NCBI GenBank assembly: GCA_019058015.1
Contig: JAHLWH010000279.1
Coordinates: forward strand, 1 to 39,821
DNA: 39,821 bases
Direction: 5' to 3'
Source: Promethearchaeota archaeon
GTDB lineage: Archaea; Asgardarchaeota; Lokiarchaeia; Sigyniarchaeales; SOKP01
The position numbers and the translations under genes are program-made. The notes under the pieces are model-generated. The model worked only from the letters and a program-made list of their open reading frames with translations. It was not told the DNA's origin and did no database searches. How positions within the stretch are numbered: position 1 is the first letter of the stretch; each line of letters opens with the position of its first letter. Shown here in pieces: positions 17,217 to 25,119 of the stretch.

Positions 17217-17585
17217 TTAATCATTTTTTCCTTTTCTGATAATCATTTTTTCCTTTTCGAATTCACTTGCTTCACTTATTCTTATAATAAAAACTTGGAA
17301 TTCGCCTAATTCACTTGGTATGTCTTGAATATTCGTCATATTATCTTCCACATATATGGCTATTCCGATAATATAATTACTTTCGTCCCGTGCAATCCCC
17401 GCTCCTACAACACCATCAATATTTAATAAATCATCCTCGTTTTCGTGGAGAATCTCTATTATCTTTATATCTGTGGGGTATATATTAAGACTAAATATAA
17501 AAAATAAACTAAAACTAAATAATAAAACCAAACCAATCCCAGTGATTATTAAATATTTTTTTGCCATACGATTAAAAACGCACAT
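17217..17585 (-). CDS. Hypothetical membrane-anchored protein, 122 aa
   Basis: An N-terminal helix (YLIITGIGLVLLFSFSLFFI) anchors a short outer domain with LLNIDGVVGAGIARDESN, IGIAIYVED and FQVFIIRI. The strand pattern 'GVVGAGI ... IGIAIYVED ... P' resembles small extracellular domains related to inactive trypsin-like N-terminal segments, but I cannot name a family. A second possible start, ATG 17567 (MAKKYLI), would give a more usual signal anchor. It has its own gap on both sides. Confidence 0.6.
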   Translation of the reverse strand: MCVFNRMAKKYLIITGIGLVLLFSFSLFFIFSLNIYPTDIKIIEILHENEDDLLNIDGVVGAGIARDESNYIIGIAIYVEDNMTNIQDIPSELGEFQVFIIRISEASEFEKEKMIIRKGKND

Positions 17586-17732
17586 AATTATATTTAATTT
17601 TTATGCAAACCTAAAGAAATTAATAATCTTCCTTTTCTGAAGGTTCTTTCTCTTTATTTATTCTCTTAAGGTTGGAAGGGATTAAATTCGAATCGGTTCG
17701 AGAATTTTTTGTCGAGACAGAGAATTAAAAAT

Positions 17733-17813
17733 AATGTGGAATTAGATAAAACACTCAAATGCTTTAAGAAAACAATTGAATTAGATCCAAGTTCTAAAAT
17801 TTGCAATAAATGA
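17733..17813 (+). pseudogene. Remnant of a TPR protein
   Basis: The frame reads NVELDKTLKCFKKTIELDPSS and ends at TGA 17811. The spacing (LKCFKKTIELDP) is that of one tetratricopeptide repeat. No start codon or further repeats are visible. It lies in a 310-bp gap between the 122-aa gene and the DUF457 remnant; the rest of that gap shows nothing recognisable. Confidence 0.45.
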
Positions 17814-17897
17814 GATTACAAAATTAAAGAAAGATAATAAAAGAACCGAATAAAAAGATTTGAAGAAATAATTTGGTTAATTTTTGATAAATTTTTT

Positions 17898-18153
17898 TCA
17901 TTTTATAAGGCTAGAATGGTTTTTAGTTTGATGTATGTGGATAATGGCTTTTAAAATTAAAGAAATGAGAAAAATTGGCGTTAGCAAAATTATTGCATCA
18001 AAACTTCTAGGCCACCATAATTTGAAACTCCACTTAAAATTAAGGGGATAGAACCAGTTTATCCCTCCTGCCCAATCCATTAAATCTTTAACAACCTATG
18101 AGCTGAGGTAGAAACCTAACCCTCCTTTATCTCCTCGTGGGATTAATATAATC
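17898..18153 (-). pseudogene. 3'-end copy of the DUF457/YdjM-like gene
   Basis: The track's 60-aa ORF (17898-18080) matches the last third of the intact gene at 22990-23604: WAGGINWFYPLNF..WSFKLWW versus WAGGINWLYPFDFAMFRWSFKLWW, then DAIILL.P in both. DNA similarity is also high (for example ccagtttatccctcctgccca in both). Reading upstream in the same frame gives a TAG and then GDKGGLGFYL, which may align to the intact IGGLFHLFL, after which homology ends. The 5' two thirds are gone. It lies in the same orientation as the intact gene, at the other end of the ATPase/GIY-YIG cassette. Confidence 0.8.
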
Positions 18154-18319
18154 TAACAAATTTATTCTAAAAAATATTTTTCATTCTAAGTCAAATAAAT
18201 TATGAATATACAGATGTAATTCAAAAAGTTCATTTCTTACAAAATAGGCTTTTTCTTTATAAAGGTTTAATTTAAAAGTCTCTCAAAAAAAAATTTAAAA
18301 TTATGAGGTGAATAGAAAG

Positions 18320-18646
18320 ATGAACGGAAAAAATTCAATGGATGATATAGCAATATGGAAGGCAATGGTTGAGATTACTCAAATACCAGCCAAGCCACAA
18401 AAGGAAGATTCTTGGTTGTTTTACATTCCTAATCATAATTATCCTATTGGATTAGAAATTTTTGGAGACAACAAACTAACATGGAGGTATTTTACAAAAG
18501 CAGACTATTTAGAAGGCGCCAAAGCCATAGGTTATCAAATGTTGGGACTTCTAAGGCAGAAATTTCCAAGTATAAATGGAGTAGTAAAGATAAGACCAAT
18601 AAAGAATAGAGAAATCAAAGAAGATTTTTATAAAGATGATAGATAA
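18320..18646 (+). CDS. Hypothetical protein, 108 aa, first gene of the cassette
   Basis: A soluble small protein with aromatic-rich beta-like segments (DSWLFYIPNHNYPIGLEIFG, LTWRYFTKADYL) followed by a helix (AIGYQMLGLLRQKFPS) and a basic, charged end. I recognise no family. The ATG at 18320 has a strong GAGGTGA site eight bases upstream, one of the few clear ribosome sites here; the track's GTG lies inside that site. The ATPase gene follows after 105 bp on the same strand, so it probably belongs to the same unit. Confidence 0.65.
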   Translation: MNGKNSMDDIAIWKAMVEITQIPAKPQKEDSWLFYIPNHNYPIGLEIFGDNKLTWRYFTKADYLEGAKAIGYQMLGLLRQKFPSINGVVKIRPIKNREIKEDFYKDDR

Positions 18647-18751
18647 GAATATTTTCAATTAAAATTTCCAGCAATTCGTTATAGAAGTAAAATCAATTTA
18701 ATTCAGAATTTTATTAATCAATTCAATAATAAAAATAAAGGTATAATATAC

Positions 18752-20380
18752 TTGTCTCTTTTATGGGAACGTATAGTTTCAATAGACAAATCAATGATGA
18801 ATTATCTTAAAGAACATAAAATGGCTGATAATTTATTATTAAACGAGTTATCATTCTATCCAGATGGTGAAATTCCAAGAGACGTACAGAATTTCGCTAA
18901 TAATTATACAAATTTATGGGGCTTAGATGGTTATAAGCTGAAAATATTCTATGGTTATGAACTGCGTGATGCCGAATTAAAAAACATAGAAATTGAGAAT
19001 TCTCTGAAAAGTCTATGTATTGGTATTGAAAATGAGCGTTATCACAACGCTAAATCATCGTTTATTTATAAATATAATATGATTATGCAGTTATTAAGGG
19101 TACATCCATTTGAAAAAGATAAATTTAATGTAATTTCTCCAAAAATGGTGGATTTCAACTTTCCAAAAAATACTCCATTGCAGAAGGGATATGTTTTAGA
19201 AAACGAAAATATCGTTTATACTAATCCTTTAATGGATGGAATTGTAATATTAGGAAATCACGTATCAAATGGCGTTCCTACCGAACACGAAGGAGTTATT
19301 TTTCAAAAAATACTCAATCAACATTGCTTAATTTGTGGCACTGTAAATACAGGTAAAACACTTTTTAGCAGTTTTGTTATTAATCAAATAGAAAATTCAG
19401 GAGTACTGATTTTTAACTTATTCAAACCTAAACAAGAGGGAATGTATAATGTAGATGTAATTTATAGGTACGGAGATGAGAATTTTGAAACCCCCTACTG
19501 TCCACCGCTTATTAATCCTCTCAATAAAGAAAAAATAATTGAAGAGACAGGGGAAATGTATGTAGCTTGTTTAGGGTTAAGAGATGTATTTGAGGAAATA
19601 ATATATTCGGTAAAACAATTCTATCTCGAATTAAAGTACGAATTGCCACAAGAAATTATGGAATTATTTGACGCTGTAAAGGAATATTTAATAGAAAATC
19701 CTTATGATAAAGAAGTCCAAACGAATTTTTTGACGGCATTTGAGAATAGAATTAAACCGCTTAGGAGAAATAGAATTCTGCAAAATACGCTAAGGTTGAG
19801 GAAAACCATACCAAAATGGTATAAAGACCTACAAAATGGGAAGAAAGTCTATATAGATTTAAGTATGTGCAGTAAATACGAACAGAGATTTATAGTAAGT
19901 GCGATGTTTCAGTTAATCCGTACTTTATCTTCTGGTATCGAAACTAAGGATTTAAGAATGTTGATTGTAGTGGATGAAGCACATAGAATCTTCCACAAGC
20001 CGAGAACACAAAACCCAGACCACCACCGATTTATCAGACAAGAAATGTTTGAAATGGTATTTTCAGAAATGATGAAGGCACTTAGGAGTGCAGGAGTGGG
20101 TGTAATGGTCATTGACCATGAGTTATATCGCTTGTTTGAGTGCATTGTTGAATTAACGGGGTTAAAAATATTATTTCGCATGGAAGAACGAGGTGCTGAA
20201 CTTTTTTCGAAGAACAAAAATGAACAAACATTACTCACCCAACAAAAAAATAGAGAGGCGTTAATCCTAAATAGAACTACAAGCGAGAAATACCAAATAA
20301 AGACAATTGATATCGAATTATCTGAAAGAATTAAATTTAGAAAAACAAGAGAGAAAACAAAGGTGACCGTAATTGAGTGA
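18752..20380 (+). CDS. HerA/FtsK-superfamily ATPase (DUF87-like)
   Basis: A 542-residue P-loop ATPase. Walker A GTVNTGKT is at 196-203, and Walker B with catalytic Glu is MLIVVDEAHRIF at about 403-414. The downstream 'EMFEMVFSEMMKALRSAGVGVMVIDHELYRL' corresponds to the sensor/Arg region of HerA-VirB4-TraG-type motors. The first 190 residues (with the FEKDKFNVISPKM segment) have no clear match and may be an assembly or substrate domain. Such motors pump or move DNA (conjugation, genome packaging, end resection). The start is TTG after aaaggt. Its stop overlaps the start of the next frame by 8 bp, implying coupled expression with the charged GIY-YIG protein. Confidence 0.82.
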   Translation: MSLLWERIVSIDKSMMNYLKEHKMADNLLLNELSFYPDGEIPRDVQNFANNYTNLWGLDGYKLKIFYGYELRDAELKNIEIENSLKSLCIGIENERYHNAKSSFIYKYNMIMQLLRVHPFEKDKFNVISPKMVDFNFPKNTPLQKGYVLENENIVYTNPLMDGIVILGNHVSNGVPTEHEGVIFQKILNQHCLICGTVNTGKTLFSSFVINQIENSGVLIFNLFKPKQEGMYNVDVIYRYGDENFETPYCPPLINPLNKEKIIEETGEMYVACLGLRDVFEEIIYSVKQFYLELKYELPQEIMELFDAVKEYLIENPYDKEVQTNFLTAFENRIKPLRRNRILQNTLRLRKTIPKWYKDLQNGKKVYIDLSMCSKYEQRFIVSAMFQLIRTLSSGIETKDLRMLIVVDEAHRIFHKPRTQNPDHHRFIRQEMFEMVFSEMMKALRSAGVGVMVIDHELYRLFECIVELTGLKILFRMEERGAELFSKNKNEQTLLTQQKNREALILNRTTSEKYQIKTIDIELSERIKFRKTREKTKVTVIE

Positions 20381-20954
20381 TTTAAAGAAGGAACGAAAAA
20401 AGGATACAAAACAAAAAAAGGAGATTTGGAAACCGAATGAAAATATTAATGAAGTTGATGAGCATAAAAAAATGGAGAGAATTATTGAACACGCTGAAAA
20501 AGCTGGGAAGAACGAATTTGATGAAAGAGAGAAAATGAGAAGGATTCTCGATAGAGCAAAAATTAGGTCAAGAGATTCTCAGAGCGATATTGAAATGGCA
20601 AAAAAAATTATGGGAGCAATGGACGAGAAATATCGCCCTGAATTTATTGAAAAACTAAGAACCGAATATGAAGAACGTAATGAAAAAGGAATGGTGTTTA
20701 CGTCTAACATTAAAGTAGAAAGTCCAGAAAGAAAGAGCGATATTCCAGATAAAAAAAATAATAAATCAGAACTAAATAAACCAACTGAGAAAAAAGATAA
20801 AATCAAAGAAAATGGAGAAAAAAAAAAAAAAAAGAACCAGATAGAGAAAAAAGAGAAATTCCGAAAGAGAAACAAAAAACACGAGACATCAATCGAGAAC
20901 AAGAAGAACAAAAAAAAGTTAAGGAAAAGGAAAATAACGAAAGTGAAAAAATAA
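20373..20954 (+). CDS. Charged coiled-coil region, N-terminal part of the frameshifted GIY-YIG protein
   Basis: The ORF starts at TTG 20373 inside the ATPase stop region. It encodes Lys/Glu-rich helix (EHKKMERIIEHAEKAGKNEF, REKMRRILDRAKIRSRD) and then a low-complexity basic stretch. It meets a run of 16 A at 20818-20833. After the run, this frame gives an almost purely Lys/Arg tail to a TAA at 20952. The frame that leads into the next ORF gives balanced charged sequence (EPDREKREIPKEKQKTRD...) without stops up to 21056. The true product is therefore probably one protein from 20373 to 22954, about 860 residues, with one shift at the A run. Confidence 0.7.
   Translation: MSDLKKERKKDTKQKKEIWKPNENINEVDEHKKMERIIEHAEKAGKNEFDEREKMRRILDRAKIRSRDSQSDIEMAKKIMGAMDEKYRPEFIEKLRTEYEERNEKGMVFTSNIKVESPERKSDIPDKKNNKSELNKPTEKKDKIKENGEKKKKKNQIEKKEKFRKRNKKHETSIENKKNKKKLRKRKITKVKK
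20818..20833 (+). other. A16 run at the frame change
   Basis: Sixteen consecutive A between gag and gaacc. Frame 20373 enters and the frame of 21056 leaves without intervening stops. Candidates are polymerase slippage during transcription (a programmed source of two products), a -1 ribosomal shift on A_AAA_AAA, a real inactivating indel, or a homopolymer assembly error. Confidence 0.75.
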
Positions 20955-21055
20955 AGGAAAAAAAATCAAAAAATATAGAAACAAAAAAAAAGCAAGATAT
21001 TTCAAGAGAAAAAAAGAAAATTGGCGAATCCAAGAAAGAGATTGACAAAAAGAAG

Positions 21056-22954
21056 GTGGTGAAGGACTATTTAGAAAAGCACAAAGAACCTAAAGATATA
21101 ACAAATGATCTTAATGATTTAAAAAGACAACGAAACGAAAATAGTAATTTGATTGATTTTTGTCAAAAGAAATTAAAAGAGGGGAATTTTAACGGAATTA
21201 TTACGCGTGAAGGTCACGAGCAAAAATTAAAAGAATTAATAAAAAAAAATGAACAAATGGAAAAACAACTAAGGGAATTTAACGATAATTCTTCTCACTC
21301 AAAAAAATTAAATAATGAAAAATTAAAAGATAAAAGAGAAGTGATATTAGAAAAGAGAAATACCGAGCTCAAACAAAAACTAAAAAACGAAAATTTGAAA
21401 GAAGAAGAGCAAATTTCAAAGGAAAAGGCTAAAGAATTAGGAAGAAACCTTCCTAACCATGAGCATGAAAAAGAATCCTCTTCAGAAGTAAAGGAAAAAG
21501 AAAAAGTATCAGATGATAATAATAAAGATAAGGAAATGTTTCGAGACAATAATGCCAAAAGAGAATTTGATAGAACATTGATAAAAAATCACCTTGTTGA
21601 CATATTTTGCAGATCAATAAAAGATAATTTAGAGAATGTTGATAATCCAGAAGAATACATCAAGAAAAATCCAAAATTAAATTATGATTTAAAAAAAAAT
21701 TTAGAGAAGAATTTAGATATTCCAGATAAGGTTTTATCAAGGGTTCTTAGATATTCAAGTAAGTGTTTAGACGAAGACACTACAAAAGCGTTAGATAATG
21801 CCATTAATTTATATAATAGAGTATTAGAACGCCCTCATGGTTATATTTATTTGCTTAAAAACTTTAAAAACGAGAAAGTCTATGTCGGCAAAACTGAAAG
21901 GGATAAAGAAAAGAGATATCATAATGATCCTATTCTAGACAGATGGATCAGGCATAAGAAAAGGGCTGAAAAGTTAAAGAATAAAAGAGAAGCTAATCCA
22001 GAGAAAAAGTTTTATGGAACTCATCTAAAGAATTCCATCATTAAATATGGACAAAATGCATTTAATCTTAAACAAATCGATGTAGCATATAGTCCAAAAG
22101 AGCTTAATGTAAAGGAAAAATATTGGATTGGGGAATATGATTCAATGAACCATGAAAAAGGTTATAATATGAGCTCAGGTGGTGATGGCGGAAGGCAGAG
22201 ATTAGATGTGTTAAAAAAAATAAGCGATACAATGAAAAAGAAGTATCAAGACCCCAAATATCTAAAAGAGAGAAAAGAAGCATACAAAAAGCAAAGCGAT
22301 ACAATGAAAAAGAAACATCAAGACCCTGAGTATAGAAAAAATTATATTAAAGCGAGGGAAACCCCAGAGTTCAAAAAAAAGCAGAAAGAAATAATCGAGA
22401 AATTAAACAAAGCATTGAAAAAGAAATATCAAGACCCTAAGTTTCAGAAAAAGCGGAAAAAATTAATAAGCGAAGGAATGAAAAAGAAGTATCAAGACCC
22501 TAAATATCTAGAAGAGAGAAAAGAAGTATACAAAAAGCAAAGCGATATAATGAAAAAGAAGCATCAAGACCCAGAGTTTAAAATGAAGTTAGAGAAAACG
22601 AGGAAAACCCCAGAGTATAAAGAAAAGCGAAAAAAAGCCAATAAGAAACACAGCGATATTATGAAAAAGAAACATCAAGATCCCGAATATAGAAAAAATT
22701 ATATGAAAGCAAGGGAAAACCCAGAGTACAAAAAAAGGTTGAGTAGGGCGCTTAGAAAAGAGATAGGTGACATAAAAATCTTCTTAATCGATATAAAAAG
22801 TGGAATGCTGAAAAAAGAGTTAATTCAAAAATACAATATGTCCTCTAAAACTATTAATAGAAGGATAAAAGAGATACTTGGTCGATATGGACCACAAAAC
22901 TTTTCAGAAGCGAAAAAATTTTTAGAAGACAAAGACATCGATGAAATTTTATAA
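21056..22954 (+). CDS. GIY-YIG endonuclease with long coiled coil, NUMOD3-like repeats and C-terminal HTH
   Basis: In this ORF, residues 1-250 are charged coiled coil. The GIY-YIG nuclease domain is at about 262-380: GYIYLLKN, KVYVGKT, the R/H pair in KEKRYHN, the Glu region KEKYWIGEYD, and KGYNMSSGGDGG, so all usual motifs are present. Residues 385-565 hold six MKKK(Y/H)QDP units of the NUMOD3 kind, and a helix-turn-helix ends the protein (KKELIQKYNMSSKTINRRI). This is the modular layout of phage-type homing endonucleases. Unlike those, it is operonic with a HerA-like ATPase and carries a huge charged N-terminus. The annotated GTG start is arbitrary; the frame is open from 20834. Confidence 0.82.
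   Translation: MVKDYLEKHKEPKDITNDLNDLKRQRNENSNLIDFCQKKLKEGNFNGIITREGHEQKLKELIKKNEQMEKQLREFNDNSSHSKKLNNEKLKDKREVILEKRNTELKQKLKNENLKEEEQISKEKAKELGRNLPNHEHEKESSSEVKEKEKVSDDNNKDKEMFRDNNAKREFDRTLIKNHLVDIFCRSIKDNLENVDNPEEYIKKNPKLNYDLKKNLEKNLDIPDKVLSRVLRYSSKCLDEDTTKALDNAINLYNRVLERPHGYIYLLKNFKNEKVYVGKTERDKEKRYHNDPILDRWIRHKKRAEKLKNKREANPEKKFYGTHLKNSIIKYGQNAFNLKQIDVAYSPKELNVKEKYWIGEYDSMNHEKGYNMSSGGDGGRQRLDVLKKISDTMKKKYQDPKYLKERKEAYKKQSDTMKKKHQDPEYRKNYIKARETPEFKKKQKEIIEKLNKALKKKYQDPKFQKKRKKLISEGMKKKYQDPKYLEERKEVYKKQSDIMKKKHQDPEFKMKLEKTRKTPEYKEKRKKANKKHSDIMKKKHQDPEYRKNYMKARENPEYKKRLSRALRKEIGDIKIFLIDIKSGMLKKELIQKYNMSSKTINRRIKEILGRYGPQNFSEAKKFLEDKDIDEIL
22215..22735 (+). repeat. NUMOD3-like in-frame repeats inside the nuclease gene
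   Basis: Six copies of a unit built on atgaaaaagaa(g/a)(t/c)atcaaga encode (M/L)KKK(Y/H)QDP. Three are followed by a second half-unit (ARETPEFKKK, TRKTPEYKEK, ARENPEYKKR). The spacing alternates, as if a pair of motifs had been duplicated. These are short DNA-binding modules in homing nucleases; repeat number probably sets the binding length. Confidence 0.85.
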
Positions 22955-22989
22955 CACCAGAAGTAATTACAATTACAATTTTATGGACG

Positions 22990-23604
22990 TTAGTTGCTTT
23001 TACTCTCTAAATTTCTAACCTTATATGAGTGGATAAACCATTTTAAAATCAAAAAGGCAATAAATACCGGAGCTAGTAAAATTATTGCATCATAACTTCC
23101 TGGCCACCATAACTTAAAACTCCATCGAAACATTGCAAAATCAAAGGGATAGAGCCAGTTTATCCCTCCTGCCCAGGGCCATAAACCCATATCGAGAAAT
23201 AAATGGAATAGACCACCTATAAAAAGTAGGAAGAAAGGACTCTTTATTTTTGTTTGCCAAATTGATTGAAGTTTAAGTAGTTTAAATTTAAAGCCATTTT
23301 CATTTAAATTAAATTGATGTTTAATTTCGACGGATTCTAATGGTTTAAGAGATTTCTCGAAAAAAATTGAGATGAAGCTTGCAAGAGCAAGAACACCAAT
23401 AATGGAATGAGAGGATTCATTTATAGGATAACTAATAAAATATGAAATTATTTCTAGATTAAGAAATTCTGTTATAAAAATAGGAAATCTTAAGAAATCC
23501 GGCATTAAATTTCCTATTAAAAAAATTATCTTTTTCTCCTTTTTAATTCCCAATATGTTGGATAAAATTGTTCCAAACATTATGTGAGCGATCCAATCTG
23601 GCAA
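22990..23604 (-). CDS. DUF457/YdjM-like membrane protein (predicted metal-dependent hydrolase)
   Basis: A 204-residue integral membrane protein with the family's start MPDWIAHIMFG and the conserved polar residues GNLMPDFLRFP, ESSHSIIG and GGLFHLFLD. These suggest a membrane-embedded metal-binding site; function is unproved in the family. There are four or five helices, the last being AIILLAPVFIAFLILKWFIH. The start codon is TTG, one base after the TAG stop of the upstream 183-aa gene, so the two are translationally linked. Its 3' third is duplicated at 17898-18153. Confidence 0.78.
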   Translation of the reverse strand: MPDWIAHIMFGTILSNILGIKKEKKIIFLIGNLMPDFLRFPIFITEFLNLEIISYFISYPINESSHSIIGVLALASFISIFFEKSLKPLESVEIKHQFNLNENGFKFKLLKLQSIWQTKIKSPFFLLFIGGLFHLFLDMGLWPWAGGINWLYPFDFAMFRWSFKLWWPGSYDAIILLAPVFIAFLILKWFIHSYKVRNLESKSN

Positions 23605-23605
23605 A

Positions 23606-24157
23606 CTAAGAACCTCTATTCGATTTCTTTGGGCTGTTATGAATTAATTTCAATTTTTTAAAATCTATTTTGAAATAATAAAAAATTAAGGGAATTATTA
23701 TTACTAGTCCCCCTAATGAAAGAATAATTGTACGGATACTATGTATCTCCATAATATCCAAGCCAATAACAACGCCCTCGGAATTAAGAAGTGATATCCC
23801 CTTAATACAATAAATATTTCCTATCTTTATATTTGTGATATTAAATTTCTCGTGTCCTGACCAATTATGAAATTGGATAATGATTTGAATGTCATAAAAA
23901 TCGTCTCTAAATACAATGGATAGAAGATCAATTGATTCATTATAATTATAGTCGCTTATCTCTTGATTTATTACAATTTGCTCATTCTCTACTATATTTG
24001 CTCCATTGTAGAGCTCGTAAAGATCAATACAATAAGGATCTTTATTCCATTTAGTGGGAATTGGAGGATATAAAAATCCTAAAAATCCAAAAAAAATTGA
24101 TCCAATAATTATGATTCCAAAAATTAAAATTCTTTTTCTTGTCTTTTTCTTGTTCAT
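23606..24157 (-). CDS. Hypothetical membrane protein with an extracytoplasmic OB-like domain
   Basis: A helix at residues 9-30 and one at about 140-162 frame a domain of about 110 residues rich in beta strands (IQIIIQFHNWSG, FNITNIKIGNIYCIKG, EGVVIGLDIMEIHS). That pattern is reminiscent of OB-fold or NfeD-like modules, but no family is certain. A basic tail faces the cytoplasm. It ends in TAG, a stop used by several genes in this window. It forms a two-gene unit with the DUF457 gene. Confidence 0.6.
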   Translation of the reverse strand: MNKKKTRKRILIFGIIIIGSIFFGFLGFLYPPIPTKWNKDPYCIDLYELYNGANIVENEQIVINQEISDYNYNESIDLLSIVFRDDFYDIQIIIQFHNWSGHEKFNITNIKIGNIYCIKGISLLNSEGVVIGLDIMEIHSIRTIILSLGGLVIIIPLIFYYFKIDFKKLKLIHNSPKKSNRGS

Positions 24158-24343
24158 TTATTGGTAATCGCTTTATTTACATAATAGTTCGTATATTTTT
24201 AATATTTGTTTGATATTTTTATTTTTTCAATTAAAAAAAAATCCTTAAACCTACAGTTTTCTAAATGGGGAAATTTATTCCTCAATCCTTTATAATCAAA
24301 ATTCAAACTTTTATATTAGAAACATATTAGTAGGTTTAAAAGT

Positions 24344-25021
24344 ATGAAAAAAAATAAAATGATTTTATTTGGTGTATTATTGTTTTTAATAATTTTTTCC
24401 ATCGATAGTACCCAAAATGTGATAGCAGATAACCAGAATACAGTTGATGTCAATGGAGACTCAACACAGATCCATTTAATGGCTCATAATAGAGTTAATT
24501 ATCGCTTTCGACAGAGAACACAATTAAGAATCAATTGTTCGGCTAATCTCGATTTAGATATATCGTGTGATTCCTTAAATATTGGGAATAAGATATTTGA
24601 GATTGAAATTAATTCAACTAAAGATCTTAAAATGAATATGACATGTACTGAGGAACAAGCCGAACTTGGACTCTTAAAGGGAGAAATACATCAAAACAGA
24701 AATCGGAATAGATTTCGCTATCAAGCAGGGTTTGTTGTAGCTTTAGAAGTTAATGGAAGCATTCAAGCGAAATTAAAATTGCAAGCTGAAAATGAATATA
24801 AACATGGCACTTGGGCTTATTATGATGAGGATTCACAAACATGGATTCCGGTGGAGACTGTTCTTGAAGATGGGTTTTTAGTGACTGAAACCAATCATTT
24901 TTCAACATGGACCATAATAAATCTTGAACAAGATTTCACAATTGCATGGATTATCGGATTAGGAATTGTAGCGGTTTTAGCTATAACAGGATTAATCATA
25001 TGGAAAAAGAAAAGAAAGTAA
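24344..25021 (+). CDS. Secreted, C-terminally membrane-anchored protein; ectodomain related to the next gene
   Basis: Signal peptide (ILFGVLLFLIIFSIDSTQNVIA), an outer domain of about 170 residues made of beta strands, and a C-terminal anchor (IAWIIGLGIVAVLAITGLIIW) followed by KKKRK. The segments NRFRYQAGFVVALEVNGSIQ, YYDEDSQTWIPVETVLEDG and LVTETNHFSTWTII line up with matching parts of the ectodomain in the regulator downstream. The latter half resembles the 'W.....HFS.W.I' motif common on archaeal surface proteins. I infer it is a ligand or stress sensor subunit, or the gene controlled by the regulator. It lies 98 bp before that gene on the same strand. Confidence 0.65.
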   Translation: MKKNKMILFGVLLFLIIFSIDSTQNVIADNQNTVDVNGDSTQIHLMAHNRVNYRFRQRTQLRINCSANLDLDISCDSLNIGNKIFEIEINSTKDLKMNMTCTEEQAELGLLKGEIHQNRNRNRFRYQAGFVVALEVNGSIQAKLKLQAENEYKHGTWAYYDEDSQTWIPVETVLEDGFLVTETNHFSTWTIINLEQDFTIAWIIGLGIVAVLAITGLIIWKKKRK

Positions 25022-25119
25022 AACTAAGAAAATCTATATTAAATAATTTTTTTTTTAATTTATTCTGAATTTTTTATGAACTATTAAAAAAATATTGATT
25101 AAAAACAAATTGGACTAAT

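Larger units (their letters stand above)
18154..22989 (+). mobile_element. Putative inserted cassette: small protein, HerA-like ATPase, GIY-YIG nuclease
   Basis: About 4.8 kb of plus-strand genes bounded by a direct pair: a decayed 3' copy of a DUF457 gene on the left and the intact DUF457 gene on the right. The layout (intact gene, insert, displaced 3' copy) is what insertion at a gene's 3' end would leave. A tandem duplication split by later insertion gives the same picture. The contents (motor ATPase, modular nuclease with HTH) suit a plasmid- or virus-derived element. There is no integrase, transposase or terminal inverted repeat in the interval, so the call is tentative. Confidence 0.4.

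Noticed and set aside
18081-18175. Possible tRNA or structured RNA in the more G+C-rich stretch
   Set aside because: No cloverleaf or T-loop (GGTTCGAATC-type) pairs properly; the stretch reads better as decayed DUF457 coding sequence.
20579-21048. Minus-strand ORFs rich in Phe/Ser (20579-20911, 20803-21048, 21295-21558)
   Set aside because: They are antisense shadows of Lys-rich coding sequence (aaa read as ttt), with no start site or family match.
22215-22735. Regular repeats that could suggest a CRISPR array or tandem DNA repeat
   Set aside because: They are in frame, of unequal spacing, and encode NUMOD3-like protein motifs; there are no unique spacers of constant length.
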